A DNA stretch of 47,395 nucleotides. Origin: Kamptonema formosum PCC 10802. GTDB lineage: Bacteria > Cyanobacteriota > Cyanobacteriia > Cyanobacteriales > Oscillatoriaceae. Below, one piece after another: positions 33,066-41,149 of the stretch (within the stretch, counting starts at the first letter, position 1; each line of letters begins with the position of its first letter). The stretch lies in contig NZ_KB235948.1 in assembly GCF_000332335.1 (NCBI RefSeq), positions 3,510,042-3,557,436 of the forward strand, in the 5' to 3' direction. The notes under the pieces are model-generated. The model did no database searches, was not told the origin of the DNA, and was given only the letters and a program-made list of their open reading frames with translations. Position numbers and translations under genes: made by a program.

Positions 33066-33463
33066 GCGCCATTTCGTGAGATTTCGATTTGGAATTCAGC
33101 TATTGCGGGCGTTACGCTTTGAGATTCAATATTTTCAGGCAATGTAAAGTTTATTTTAAAACGATGCCATCAAACGTAAGTGAGCTGTAGCGCGGGCCGA
33201 GATGCCTGTGCCGTGCGGCAAGGAGTGCCGGGTGCCCCGCCCGCCCATTGGCCACACAGGAGAAACCGGCAGCCCGGAAACTCCAGAGCCAGACCGCTTG
33301 ACAAATAGCCTGCCAGTTGGCAACAATGGTAGATTGGCTGTCTGTAATGGCTCGGATCAGGTATGGCCCATTTGCCGGCTGCGCTAGCCGGCGCGGCAAA
33401 AGCTGGCAATCTGCGCATGAGCGGTAAGCCAGCTACCTGTACGGCAACTCACACAATAAATCC
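33066..33463. other. Leader region of rplU, 398 bp
   Basis: A TTGACA at about 33299 could be a -35 element, but no good -10 was seen at the right spacing. Several GCCGGC-type short stems occur. No gene or recognised L21 leader motif could be assigned. Confidence 0.4.
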
Positions 33464-33865
33464 ATGACTTACGCAATTATCGAAACCGGCGGCAAGCAAC
33501 TGCGGGTAGAACCGGGTCGCTTCTACGATGTGGAACTGCTTCCTGTGGAAGCCGAAGAGACAATAACAATAGACAAGGTGTTGCTGGTTGAGCACGACGG
33601 TGGCGTCAGTATTGGCCAGCCGTTTGTGGAGGGGGCGACGGTGGAAGCCCAGGTGTTGCGGCACCTGCGAGGGCGCAAAGTTATCATCTACAAGATGCGC
33701 CCCAAAAAGAAAACCCGCAAAAAGCGGGGGCACCGGCAGGAAATTACTCGCCTGATGATTAACTCCATCAGTCTCAACGGTTCCGCGCTCGGAGAGAAAC
33801 AGCAGTCGCAAGCGGCTGCGCCGGAAGCTACAGCAGAAGCAGCCCCCGAGACTCCTGCAGAATAA
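33464..33865 (+). CDS. rplU: 50S ribosomal protein L21
   Basis: 133 residues. The N-terminus [23 protein letters not shown] and the basic [17 protein letters not shown] segment are diagnostic. It binds 23S rRNA with L20. A 30-residue Ala/Glu/Pro-rich tail ([16 protein letters not shown]) extends beyond the conserved domain, as seen in other cyanobacteria. rpmA follows in the same direction after 224 bp, the conserved L21-L27 order, with a palindromic repeat placed in between. Confidence 0.97.
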   Translation: MTYAIIETGGKQLRVEPGRFYDVELLPVEAEETITIDKVLLVEHDGGVSIGQPFVEGATVEAQVLRHLRGRKVIIYKMRPKKKTRKKRGHRQEITRLMINSISLNGSALGEKQQSQAAAPEATAEAAPETPAE

Positions 33866-33919
33866 TAAGTGGGGGCGGGCTCGCCGGCAGCAAAAGCTGA
33901 CCGCAGATAAGGGGACGGA

Positions 33920-33950
33920 GAAATCCGGTTTCTTTAAGAAACCGGGTTTC
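33920..33950. repeat. GAAACCCGGTTTC palindrome between rplU and rpmA
   Basis: A full copy with one mismatch (GAAATCCGG in the left arm), inside the ribosomal protein gene pair; if it terminates transcription it would separate L21 from L27. Confidence 0.9.
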
Positions 33951-34089
33951 TGGGGCGCACCTCACGCAACGGAAACTCCTATATATGAGCGAAAGCCGCC
34001 CCTAACAAGACCCGAACTGGGCAAAACCGGCGCAACCGGACAGCATATCAATTGAATTTCGGGAAGATCTCTCAGGAGGACACAGGAAA

Positions 34090-34395
34090 ATGGCTCATAA
34101 AAAAGGTACGGGCAGCACGCGCAACGGTCGCGACTCAAATTCCCAGCGCTTGGGCGTCAAGCGTTTCGGTGGCCAGGTTGTGAGAGCCGGCAATATTTTG
34201 GTGCGCCAGCGGGGCACCAAGCTTCACCCGGGCAACAATGTGGGAATTGGCAGTGACGACACCCTGTTTGCCCTCATCGATGGCGTTGTCACATTCGAGC
34301 GCAAGGGCAAAACCCGCAAGAAGGTGAGCGTTTACCCCACCGCTGCGGCTGCACCGGCTGTTGCTGCAGCTGAACCCGCTGTTGCTTCGGCTTAA
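34090..34395 (+). CDS. rpmA: 50S ribosomal protein L27
   Basis: 101 residues. [24 protein letters not shown] is the invariant N-terminus that reaches the peptidyl-transferase centre. [20 protein letters not shown] follows. An Ala/Val-rich tail of about 20 residues ends the protein. No N-terminal cleaved extension is present. A good ribosome binding site (CAGGAGGACA) lies about 13 bp upstream. Confidence 0.97.
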   Translation: MAHKKGTGSTRNGRDSNSQRLGVKRFGGQVVRAGNILVRQRGTKLHPGNNVGIGSDDTLFALIDGVVTFERKGKTRKKVSVYPTAAAAPAVAAAEPAVASA

Positions 34396-34401
34396 CCTTT
34401 A

Positions 34402-34431
34402 GAAACCGGGTTTCTTAGAGAAACCCGGTTT
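34402..34431. repeat. GAAACCCGGTTTC palindrome 3' of rpmA
   Basis: Full copy with a TTAGA centre, starting 6 bp after the rpmA stop; well placed to be its terminator. Confidence 0.9.
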
Positions 34432-34528
34432 ATCAAGAAATTTTACATAACGTTACTAAACTGTTTAGCCGAAGGGCAGTGACAGGTTTTAGACTGGATT
34501 TTGATATTTTCGATCCTTATTAGCCGCC

Positions 34529-35512
34529 ATGTTCCCAATCCACCGCCCCCGCCGCTTGCGCAGCCATCCCCAGCTTCGCCGTATGGTGTGCGAAAATCTT
34601 TTGACCGCCAGCGACCTGATTTACCCCCTGTTTGCCGTACCGGGAGAGGGCATCGCCAAAGAGGTGAAGTCCATGCCCGGGGTGTACCAGCTGTCGGTAG
34701 ACAAGATCGTGATAGAAGCGAAGGAAGTCTACGATCTGGGGATTCCGGCGATTATCCTGTTTGGCATTCCAGACGTTAAGGATGGGGATGCCACCGGCGC
34801 GTGGCACGATTGCGGAATTGTCCAGAAAGCCACGGCTGCAGTCAAAGCAGCGGTGCCGGATCTGGTTGTGATTGTGGATACTTGCCTGTGCGAGTACACC
34901 AGTCACGGACACTGCGGCTATTTACAGACCGGCGATTTGACGGGTCGGGTTTTGAATGACCCGACGCTGGAGTTGCTGAAGAAAACTGCGGTGTCGCAAG
35001 CAAAAGCCGGCGCTGATATTATTGCGCCGTCGGGGATGATGGACGGGTTTGTGGGGGCCATCCGCGCGGGGCTGGATGAGGCGGGGTATCAGGAGGTGCC
35101 GATTCTTTCCTACGCGGCGAAGTACGCTTCGGCTTACTACGGGCCATTTCGGGATGCGGCTGAGTCCACGCCCCAGTTTGGCGACCGCCGGACTTATCAA
35201 ATGGACCCGGGGAATGCGCGGGAAGCCCTTAAGGAAATTGAACTGGACATCGCCGAAGGGGCGGACATGCTGATGGTGAAGCCGGCTCTGGCTTATATGG
35301 ATATTATCTGGCGCGTCAAGGAAGCGAGTAACCTGCCGGTGGCGGCTTACAATGTCTCTGGCGAATATTCTATGGTCAAGGCTGCGGCCCTCAATGGCTG
35401 GATTGACGAGAAGCGGGTGGTTCTGGAAACGCTGACCGGCTTCAAGCGTGCCGGTGCTGACTTGATTTTGACCTACCACGCCAAAGATGCCGCCCGCTGG
35501 CTGCAAGGGTGA
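34529..35512 (+). CDS. hemB: Delta-aminolevulinic acid dehydratase (porphobilinogen synthase)
   Basis: 327 residues. It joins two 5-aminolevulinate molecules to porphobilinogen, feeding haem, chlorophyll and bilin synthesis. Active-site lysines are K198 ([15 protein letters not shown]) and K251 ([13 protein letters not shown]). The metal segment is [14 protein letters not shown] with C119, C121 and C129, the zinc-binding type rather than the Asp-rich magnesium type of plant chloroplasts. Full length for the family. An ATG start, 134 bp after rpmA. The spacer downstream holds a strong promoter and the candidate structured RNA. Confidence 0.96.
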   Translation: MFPIHRPRRLRSHPQLRRMVCENLLTASDLIYPLFAVPGEGIAKEVKSMPGVYQLSVDKIVIEAKEVYDLGIPAIILFGIPDVKDGDATGAWHDCGIVQKATAAVKAAVPDLVVIVDTCLCEYTSHGHCGYLQTGDLTGRVLNDPTLELLKKTAVSQAKAGADIIAPSGMMDGFVGAIRAGLDEAGYQEVPILSYAAKYASAYYGPFRDAAESTPQFGDRRTYQMDPGNAREALKEIELDIAEGADMLMVKPALAYMDIIWRVKEASNLPVAAYNVSGEYSMVKAAALNGWIDEKRVVLETLTGFKRAGADLILTYHAKDAARWLQG

Positions 35513-35535
35513 GAGCAGGATTTAATCCTGGATTC

Positions 35536-35565
35536 TTGACGCAAAGCAGTAGGACACGGTATAAT
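35536..35565 (+). promoter_or_regulatory. Strong sigma-70 promoter 3' of hemB
   Basis: TTGACG at 35536-35541, an 18-bp spacer and a perfect TATAAT at 35560-35565. Transcription would begin near 35572. The next protein-coding gene starts 850 bp on, so this promoter points to a non-coding transcript. Confidence 0.75.
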
Positions 35566-35571
35566 GAGATA

Positions 35572-36000
35572 CGTTAGCGAACCGTGCCGACCGATCGAGT
35601 TGAAAATAGTGCTTGATTTCTTATCCGTCTTTGAGACTTCCGACACGGTTGCCAAGCGAAACAGGAAATTGAGCTTAAAGCAGCTGTCATCGGCGCTGAG
35701 CGTGAAAGCGCTCTGGGTTTAAGTAGTTGCCAAAACACCGACCTGAAACGTTCGCGTTCATAGTGCTTTCGGGATCTTCCTGAAAGCTTTGCGGGATACC
35801 GCCTCTATCACTTTTACGGGTGATAGTGCTATCGTTGCGTTGTCCGGGGTTATCCCGGATAATGTCGCGTAAATGTATCAGCTAAGGCTAGCAGCTCCTG
35901 ACCGGATCGATCCCTGGCCACAGGGGCGACCGCTGCGGTGGCCCTAAACAGGGAGCGAATCAGGGAAAAAGAGGGGAAAATTGCATCGATTGGCAGTTGA
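35572..36000 (+). ncRNA. Candidate large structured RNA, possibly HEARO/omega-type
   Basis: Between a strong promoter and a perfect terminator lie about 430 bp without a convincing gene but with ordered hairpins. These are a long-range AACCGTG/CACGGTT pair, CTTTC/GAAAG at 35766-35786, CTATCAC/GTGATAG at 35805-35826 and TCCGGG/CCCGGA at 35843-35859. A composite stem CCCTGGCCAC / GGTGGCC..CAGGG spans 35912-35953. The order of short GC-rich hairpins, the TATCAGCTAAGGC segment (35876 on) and GGGAGCGAATC near the end remind me of HEARO/omega RNAs that guide IscB/IsrB proteins. That resemblance is from memory. No IscB gene is in the window, so it would be a stand-alone copy. Confidence 0.5.
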
Positions 36001-36042
36001 GGGGCGTGTTGCCATGCGCCAGGGGCTAGGGCAACACGCCCC
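36001..36042 (+). terminator. Terminator hairpin of the candidate RNA
   Basis: Perfect 13-bp stem GGGGCGTGTTGCC / GGCAACACGCCCC with a 16-base loop, followed by TTGCTGTTTG. It closes the unit that begins at the promoter at 35536. Confidence 0.7.
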
Positions 36043-36127
36043 TTGCTGTTTGCGCTTAAATGTCAGGAAATCCTAACAAAAATGTGGGAAAAAACCCTAA
36101 AAAGTATTGTGCGTCTCTACGAAAACT

Positions 36128-36272
36128 TATAATATTTGATATTAGGCCGGCCCCTGCATCTAACGTTGGAGCCAAGGCGACTGACAGAGCAAACAGGGAG
36201 CGGCCACGGTTGAAGCTTTTGCTAGAAAGAAATGCGTAAAACGCATGATATGGGTCTTTTTGGGCCGCTCCC
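36128..36272 (+). other. Second promoter-plus-hairpin segment
   Basis: A perfect TATAAT at 36128-36133 precedes a long inverted pair GGGAGCGGCC (36196-36205) / GGCCGCTCCC (36263-36272). Between the arms is a nested perfect hairpin ATGCGT AAA ACGCAT. No clear -35. This could be a small RNA or a non-autonomous inverted-repeat element; no target duplication was seen. Confidence 0.4.
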
Positions 36273-36426
36273 ACTCTCAGATTCAAGAGGGCACCGGCAC
36301 TCTTCGACGACGGTTTCACGAGTGAAACCTACAAGAATTTCCCCCTAAAAATTCACTCTTTAGGGGGATGTGCGGATCGCTATTTGGTGTAAATTAAAGT
36401 TATCTTCGGCGCAGATTTAAGGAACA

Positions 36427-36912
36427 ATGAATTCAAAAACCACAGATTGCCGCCACATTCGGTTTTGCGACCGAAAGTCTGAGATTAACCTCAAGCAGCT
36501 GCAAGAACTGTTTCATTTAGCAGCGTTTTGGGCGCAGGACAGAAAGATTGAGGATTTGGCAATCGCTATCGCCAACAGCGAGCCGGTAATCAGTGTCTGG
36601 GATGGGGAGCAAATGATTGGGTTTGCTCGCGCGACTTCTGACGGGATCTACCGGGGTGCGATTTGGGATGTGGTGATTCACCCGGACTATCAAGGTGCCG
36701 GTTTGGGGCGCAAGCTGGTGCAGACAGTGCTCAGCCACCCCCGGATGAGCCGGGTGGAGCGGGTTTACCTGATGACGACTCGCCAGCAGAAGTTCTACGA
36801 GCGGATTGGGTTCGAGTACAACGCCTCTACGACGATGGTGCTGTACAATCCGCTGCTGGTGAGCCAGGTGCAGGAGAGCGAATTGCCACTGGAAGCGTAC
36901 ATTGAAGCCTGA
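36427..36912 (+). CDS. GNAT-family N-acetyltransferase
   Basis: 161 residues. The acetyl-CoA pyrophosphate loop is in motif A, VVIHPDYQGAGLGRKLVQTVL (Q-x-x-G-x-G). Motif B is FYERIGFEYN. The N-terminal half shows LFHLAAFWAQDRKIEDLAIAI, a substrate-side helix. Full length for the family, which transfers acetyl from acetyl-CoA to an amine. The substrate is unknown. The last 86 bp overlap the convergent histidine kinase gene, and both frames look real there. Confidence 0.9.
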   Translation: MNSKTTDCRHIRFCDRKSEINLKQLQELFHLAAFWAQDRKIEDLAIAIANSEPVISVWDGEQMIGFARATSDGIYRGAIWDVVIHPDYQGAGLGRKLVQTVLSHPRMSRVERVYLMTTRQQKFYERIGFEYNASTTMVLYNPLLVSQVQESELPLEAYIEA

Positions 36913-37792
36913 CGAACTCGCTGCCGGCTGCCGGCACCGGCACGATTTCCAAGATTTCCAAGCGCCCGCGCATCAGTTCGAGGAGCCGGCAATCCATCAG
37001 CAGGATCATTCCTGAGGACAGCTGGGGGTTCTCGTTAATCTGCCGCCCTTGAGCCACCGGCACTTGCTGCAATAAATCCACCGGCTCGCTCCAGGTAAAG
37101 GTGGGAGAGGGGACATCAATCCAGATGTGGCAGCACACATCCCCTCCTCCGTCTTCGGGGGAAAGGGGAAAAGTTGCGACAGAAATGCGGATGCTGCCCT
37201 CTTTCATATTGGCAAGGGCGGTGTCGGTGAGATTCACCAGCACCTGTAGCAGCCGAGGCCGGTCTGCTCGGACATACATTGCGGCATCTGGGGGATCTAT
37301 TTGGAGGCGCAGGTTGCGATCTGCAGCTTGCAGGTGGGTGAGGCGATAGACTTCCTCGAAGATTTCGGCGAGCTGGATTGGCTCAAGATTGATGCGCTGT
37401 TTGCCGTGCTCTATTCTGGCAACCTTGAGGATGTCATCGATCATGTCCACCATTTTGAGCGCCGAGGCGTGGGCTTTGGCGACAAATTCTCGCTCTTCGG
37501 CTGGATCGTCACACAGGTCCGCGAGGATTAACTGGTGGGCACCGATGATGCCATTGAGGGGGGAGCGCAGTTCGTGGCTCACCCGCGCCAGAAAACCGCC
37601 TTTGAACTGGCTGATCTGGGATGCCATCTGGTAAGCGAGCTGGGTTTCCTGCTGCGGCTGTGAGAGGGTTGGCGTGTCTGGGGTGGCGTCTGCTGGCGCG
37701 AAAAGCCGGCGGCGCAACCTGTCGGAGAGCCAAGTGCTCCCCACGCCCAGCCCCAAACCCACTGCTAAAGACACCCAATTGCTCCAGTCCAT
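36827..37792 (-). CDS. Membrane-anchored histidine kinase with degenerate ATPase domain
   Basis: 321 residues from the ATG at 37792 (MDWSNWVSLAVGLGLGVGS), which starts with a membrane helix. The HisKA domain is normal: FLARVSHELRSPLNGIIGAH with the phosphoacceptor His. In the ATPase domain the N-box, expected as NLxxNA, reads VNLTDTALANM, and the G1 (DxGxG) and G2 boxes cannot be found; instead there is WIDVPSPTFTWSEPVDLL. The protein probably cannot bind ATP in the usual way and may act as a phosphotransfer or regulatory pseudokinase. It overlaps the GNAT gene tail to tail by 86 bp. Confidence 0.85.
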   Translation of the reverse strand: MDWSNWVSLAVGLGLGVGSTWLSDRLRRRLFAPADATPDTPTLSQPQQETQLAYQMASQISQFKGGFLARVSHELRSPLNGIIGAHQLILADLCDDPAEEREFVAKAHASALKMVDMIDDILKVARIEHGKQRINLEPIQLAEIFEEVYRLTHLQAADRNLRLQIDPPDAAMYVRADRPRLLQVLVNLTDTALANMKEGSIRISVATFPLSPEDGGGDVCCHIWIDVPSPTFTWSEPVDLLQQVPVAQGRQINENPQLSSGMILLMDCRLLELMRGRLEILEIVPVPAAGSEFVRLQCTLPVAIRSPAPGSPAADCTAPSS

Positions 37793-37852
37793 ATTAAAGC
37801 TCAAACCTCTAATTTTGCCTGCGGGGAACCCCACCCCGCAACCCCTGCCCCG

Positions 37853-38488
37853 CTAGCGGGGAGGGGGGGAAGAGAAGAAAGGTTGATCCAACGGGCTGTG
37901 CGACTCTAATTTAACCGCTCCCTCCCGCAAGATTGCCCACCGGCTCTCTGTCCATTTTGCCACGGTGGAAGGGACGCCGGTGGCTGGAGGAGCAGGCGAG
38001 TTCTCGTCTGGCAGAAGTGTCAGGACTTCTGGAAACTGGGCGGCAATTTCTGCCAGCGACAGCACTGGCGGCTGTCCGCTGCGGTTGGCGCTGGTGGTGG
38101 CCATCGGGCCGGTGATCGCCAGGATTTGCCGCGCCACGGGGCTATCGGGGACTCGCACGCCGATGGTGGTGGGGTCCAGGGGGTTCATGGCCGGCGGGAC
38201 AAGGGGGCTGGCCGGCAGGACGAGGGTGAGGGCACCGGGCCAGTATTTGCGGGCCACTTGCTGCCAAATTTGCAACTCTTCCGGGGTGCCGGTGACATAG
38301 GGCCACAGGTCTTCTGGGGAGCCGGCCATTAAAATTAAGGGTTTGTCGGCGCTGCGCCCTTTGGCGGTGAAGATAAGCTCGGATTGGTCGGGCCGGCTGG
38401 CCAGTGCCGGCACGGTATCGGTGGGAAAGCTGACCAGTTTGCCTGCAATTGCGCCGGCGATTAGGGCGTCGGGGGAGACTTGTGGCAT
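37853..38488 (-). CDS. L-threonylcarbamoyladenylate synthase (Sua5/YrdC/YciO family)
   Basis: 211 residues. It makes the threonylcarbamoyl-AMP used for t6A at position 37 of ANN-decoding tRNAs. Family marks are FPTDTVPALA, KGRSADKPLILMAGS, KYWPGALTLVLPA, TTIGVRVPDSP and TSANRSGQPP. It has the YrdC-type catalytic domain without the long Sua5 C-terminal domain. Start ATG at 38488. Its 3' end is close to the kinase gene on the same strand (60 bp), so they may share a transcript. Confidence 0.92.
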   Translation of the reverse strand: MPQVSPDALIAGAIAGKLVSFPTDTVPALASRPDQSELIFTAKGRSADKPLILMAGSPEDLWPYVTGTPEELQIWQQVARKYWPGALTLVLPASPLVPPAMNPLDPTTIGVRVPDSPVARQILAITGPMATTSANRSGQPPVLSLAEIAAQFPEVLTLLPDENSPAPPATGVPSTVAKWTESRWAILREGAVKLESHSPLDQPFFSSPPPR

Positions 38489-38554
38489 GGAGAAGCTGTT
38501 AGGGGAATTAATTTTATTTTATTTTTACAAGACGTAGCACAGGCGAGACGCCTG

Positions 38555-38640
38555 TGCGTTGGGCTTTAGCCCAAAAGTTGCGCAGTATGGGCTTTAGCCC
38601 TATCTTAGTTCGTAGTTGGGCTTTAGCCCTGAATTTATTA
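38555..38640. repeat. TTGGGCTTTAGCCC hairpin repeats
   Basis: Three tandem GGGCTTTAGCCC hairpins, the same family as 28311-28392, preceded at about 38541 by CACAGGCGAGACGCCTGTG. Confidence 0.8.
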
Positions 38641-38699
38641 GTTCGTATTGTACCAGATTTTATGGGAGAGAACTTTAGCTAACAGGAATTCCCCTATCT

Positions 38700-39719
38700 A
38701 TGTCTTTTAAAAATAATTCTGTCATCTTTCTGGCTGTCCTAATTTTCACATCCATATCTATAGGATTGGGAAGTGGATTCAATCCCTCCAGAACAAACGC
38801 CCAAACCAAGAGAGGCCAGTTTTGTAATGTCCAAACCAATAGTGGGGGCTGGTGGTTTTGGAGAACTACCGACTTATCCACCAATCCTTGTGCCACTCTT
38901 CTCAGCCAGTATTGCACCTATCCCGATTGTAGGGTGGCGAGTTCCGGTACATACCTGTTAAACGGGAGAAACCAGGTTCAAGTTTCTTGTCAAAATTTTC
39001 AGGCTTCCTTTTCCGGGTTTGGTGGCGAGCCGTTCGATCGGGCATATGAAAGTGCAGCCACCCCATCCAAAGCTTCATGTCTTTTCACGGTGGCTAGTTC
39101 GGCGTCTGTTCCTACTCCCACATATATTCCTCTATTTCAGAAACCCTTTTCAGGTAATTTTGCTGCTGGGAACTCCTTCGATCACGACTTACCCGGCGCT
39201 CAGAACGGCTATGTGCTTACTTGGCAGGGAAAGAAACTGCGAGCAGGTATTCCCGGTGCCTACATTGATGGTCACTATGGTTATGATTTCGGTATGCCTA
39301 TTGGAACTCCACTTTTAGCTGTTGCTGATGGGGTAGTGGATTCTGCTGGTTGGCAGTCTTTTAACTGCCCCCCAAGAGGAATTGTACATCAATTAGATGT
39401 ATTCATAACCCATACCGCACCTGATGGCTCTCGTTTTAAAAGTATATATGGTCATCTCGAACGTGTGGATGTCAGCCAAGGACAGAGAGTGTATTCAGGA
39501 CAGGTAATCGGACGATCGGGAAACACTGGCTGTAGCAGCGGCCCTCACCTACACTTTGGCGTTCACAGATTAACAGATACTAATAACGGTCAAGCGACTG
39601 CGATCGATCCCTATGCTTGGTCTGGCAATGGAGTAGATCCTTGGTCTGTTCATCCTGACGGTGCTGTTAGTGTCTACCTGTGGCGAGAAGGACAAGCTCC
39701 GAGACTTATTGCCAAATAA
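38700..39719 (+). CDS. M23-family peptidase (LytM-like), exported
   Basis: 339 residues. A signal peptide (SVIFLAVLIFTSISIGLGSG) is followed by a Cys-containing region (about 40-140) with several paired cysteines, then the LytM/M23 domain (about 175-310). Zinc ligands are in HYGYDFGMPIGTP (H-x3-D) and HLHFGVH. SIYGHLERVDVSQGQRVYSGQVIG is the typical middle segment. It should cleave peptidoglycan cross-links in the periplasm, as a zinc endopeptidase. GC content looks lower than in the neighbouring genes, which hints at a different history. Start ATG at 38700. Confidence 0.93.
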   Translation: MSFKNNSVIFLAVLIFTSISIGLGSGFNPSRTNAQTKRGQFCNVQTNSGGWWFWRTTDLSTNPCATLLSQYCTYPDCRVASSGTYLLNGRNQVQVSCQNFQASFSGFGGEPFDRAYESAATPSKASCLFTVASSASVPTPTYIPLFQKPFSGNFAAGNSFDHDLPGAQNGYVLTWQGKKLRAGIPGAYIDGHYGYDFGMPIGTPLLAVADGVVDSAGWQSFNCPPRGIVHQLDVFITHTAPDGSRFKSIYGHLERVDVSQGQRVYSGQVIGRSGNTGCSSGPHLHFGVHRLTDTNNGQATAIDPYAWSGNGVDPWSVHPDGAVSVYLWREGQAPRLIAK

Positions 39720-39867
39720 CCTCAAAGAACCCTGAAAAAACAGTTATTAAGGTAGGAATCGTTAGCATAATCAGTGAAGCTGGCGTCTCTTGTCCCAATT
39801 TGTTTGTGGGGGCAATTCACTCATTGCCCCCACAAAGGACAAATAACCAATGACAAATGACAACCAA

Positions 39868-40037
39868 TTACACCGCGTCGGGGTCAATAGCCAATTCCCG
39901 CAGTTTTTCCGCGCTCGCGTTGGGCTCGTTGAGCTTCCATTTCGGCTCGCTGTTCTGCCATCTTTCGCTCGTTGTCCAATTCGATATAGGTGGCGAATTT
40001 CCGACCATCGGGGTAATAGATTTCTAAGCCTCTGGGA
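39868..40037 (-). pseudogene. 3' remnant of a Uma2 (DUF820) family gene
   Basis: The minus strand encodes only the C-terminal coiled tail of a Uma2-family protein: YYPDGRKFATYIELDNERKM, AEQRAEMEAQRAQRER, and in a shifted frame KLRELAIDPDAV with the stop at 39868. The nuclease-like core (PD..ExK-type) is absent; upstream sequence is repeat DNA (GGGACGCCTGTCCTACG twice, at about 40034-40090). A small deletion causes the frame shift near 39907. Confidence 0.8.
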
Positions 40038-40093
40038 CGCCTGTCCTACGCCTGGTTTAAATGGACATCTGGGACGCCTGTCCTACGTCGGGT

Positions 40094-40981
40094 TCAAATT
40101 CGATAAGCCAAGGCAAATCTCTGGACACCGGCTAAATCGGGCAAAATTTGAATACCGGCGTAACTCCCCTGCCGGCGCAGCAACTCAGCCACACTATCGG
40201 CTTGTCCCGCCATCATCTCAACCAGCCAGAAGCCACCGGCTTGCAGGTATGCCGGCGCGATTTCCACCAAATGCCGGATGCAGTCCAGCCCATCCTCACC
40301 ACCGGCAAGGGCCAGGTGCGGCTCGTGCAGGGCCACTTCTGGCTGCAGGTGCGGCACTGTGCCCGTGGGGATGTAGGGCGGGTTGGACACCACACCGGCA
40401 AGCTGCCCTTTCAGCGCTTCCAGTGGCTCAAACCAGGAACCGCGATAAAACTGAATTCTCTCGGCAAACCCCAGATCGCCGGCATTCTGCTGGGCAATCG
40501 CCAAAGCATCCGGGCTGCAATCTATAGCATGAATTGTTGCTTTTGTCAATACTTCTGCCAGACCAATCGCAATTGCGCCGCTGCCGGTGCCCAAATCCGC
40601 CCAGTGTCCGGTTTCTAGCTTGCTGTTGCCATGACAGGCGGCTTGGGCAAAGTCAACAATGGACTCGGTTTCGGGGCGGGGGATGAGGACTGCCGGCGTT
40701 ACCGCCAGGGAAAAACGACGCCAGGGTGTGCGCCCAGCGAGGTACTGCACCGGCACCCGCTCAGAGATGCGCTTGCGCCACAGTTCGGAGAGTTCGGCAA
40801 CAGACCGCTGCAGTGGGATGTGGGGCTGGTGTTTGAAGGACTGGAAGCGCAGCGCCAGCCGGTCCAAACCGGCAAGCTCAAGCAGCAGCCAGTCCACTTC
40901 TGCCGGTGCGATGCCGGCAGCTTGCGCTGAGGCTATCGCTTCAACGCGCCACTGCCACAGTTCTAACCCTGAAACTTGCAT
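40094..40981 (-). CDS. prmC: Release factor N5-glutamine methyltransferase
   Basis: 295 residues from the ATG at 40981 (MQVSGLELWQWR). It methylates the GGQ glutamine of peptide-release factors RF1 and RF2. An N-terminal helical region (LLELAGLDRLALRF) precedes the Rossmann domain with motif I ADLGTGSGAIAIGLA and the catalytic SNPPYIP. Also PVQYLAGRTPWRRF and RPETE, both diagnostic. A longer open frame reaching 41143 is translated from heptamer repeats and is not part of the protein. Confidence 0.95.
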   Translation of the reverse strand: MQVSGLELWQWRVEAIASAQAAGIAPAEVDWLLLELAGLDRLALRFQSFKHQPHIPLQRSVAELSELWRKRISERVPVQYLAGRTPWRRFSLAVTPAVLIPRPETESIVDFAQAACHGNSKLETGHWADLGTGSGAIAIGLAEVLTKATIHAIDCSPDALAIAQQNAGDLGFAERIQFYRGSWFEPLEALKGQLAGVVSNPPYIPTGTVPHLQPEVALHEPHLALAGGEDGLDCIRHLVEIAPAYLQAGGFWLVEMMAGQADSVAELLRRQGSYAGIQILPDLAGVQRFALAYRI

Positions 40982-40997
40982 GGAATTTTTTTGGGCA

Positions 40998-41126
40998 TAG
41001 GGTATGGGGCATGGGGCATAGGGCATGGGGCATGGGGCATTGCGCATAGGGAATTGAAGACAGCAATCAATCCAAAATCCAAAATCTAAAATCCATGCAT
41101 CCATGCATCCATGCATCCATGCATTC
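40998..41126. repeat. Two short tandem repeats upstream of prmC
   Basis: GGCATGG/GGCATAG heptamers at 40998-41041, and four units of ATGCATCC at 41093-41126. Each ATGCATCC unit contains the palindrome ATGCAT. Confidence 0.85.
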
Positions 41127-41149
41127 CCATGCCCAATCCCCAATACCCC

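Noticed and set aside
35563-35722. A 52-codon frame starting at ATG inside the -10 region
   Set aside because: The ATG overlaps TATAAT of the strong promoter, so it would lie upstream of the transcript start; the region is better explained as structured RNA.
40982-41143. Longer N-terminus for prmC
   Set aside because: The extension is translated from GGCATGG and ATGCATCC repeats (APCPMPYAPCP); the family starts at the inner methionine at 40981.
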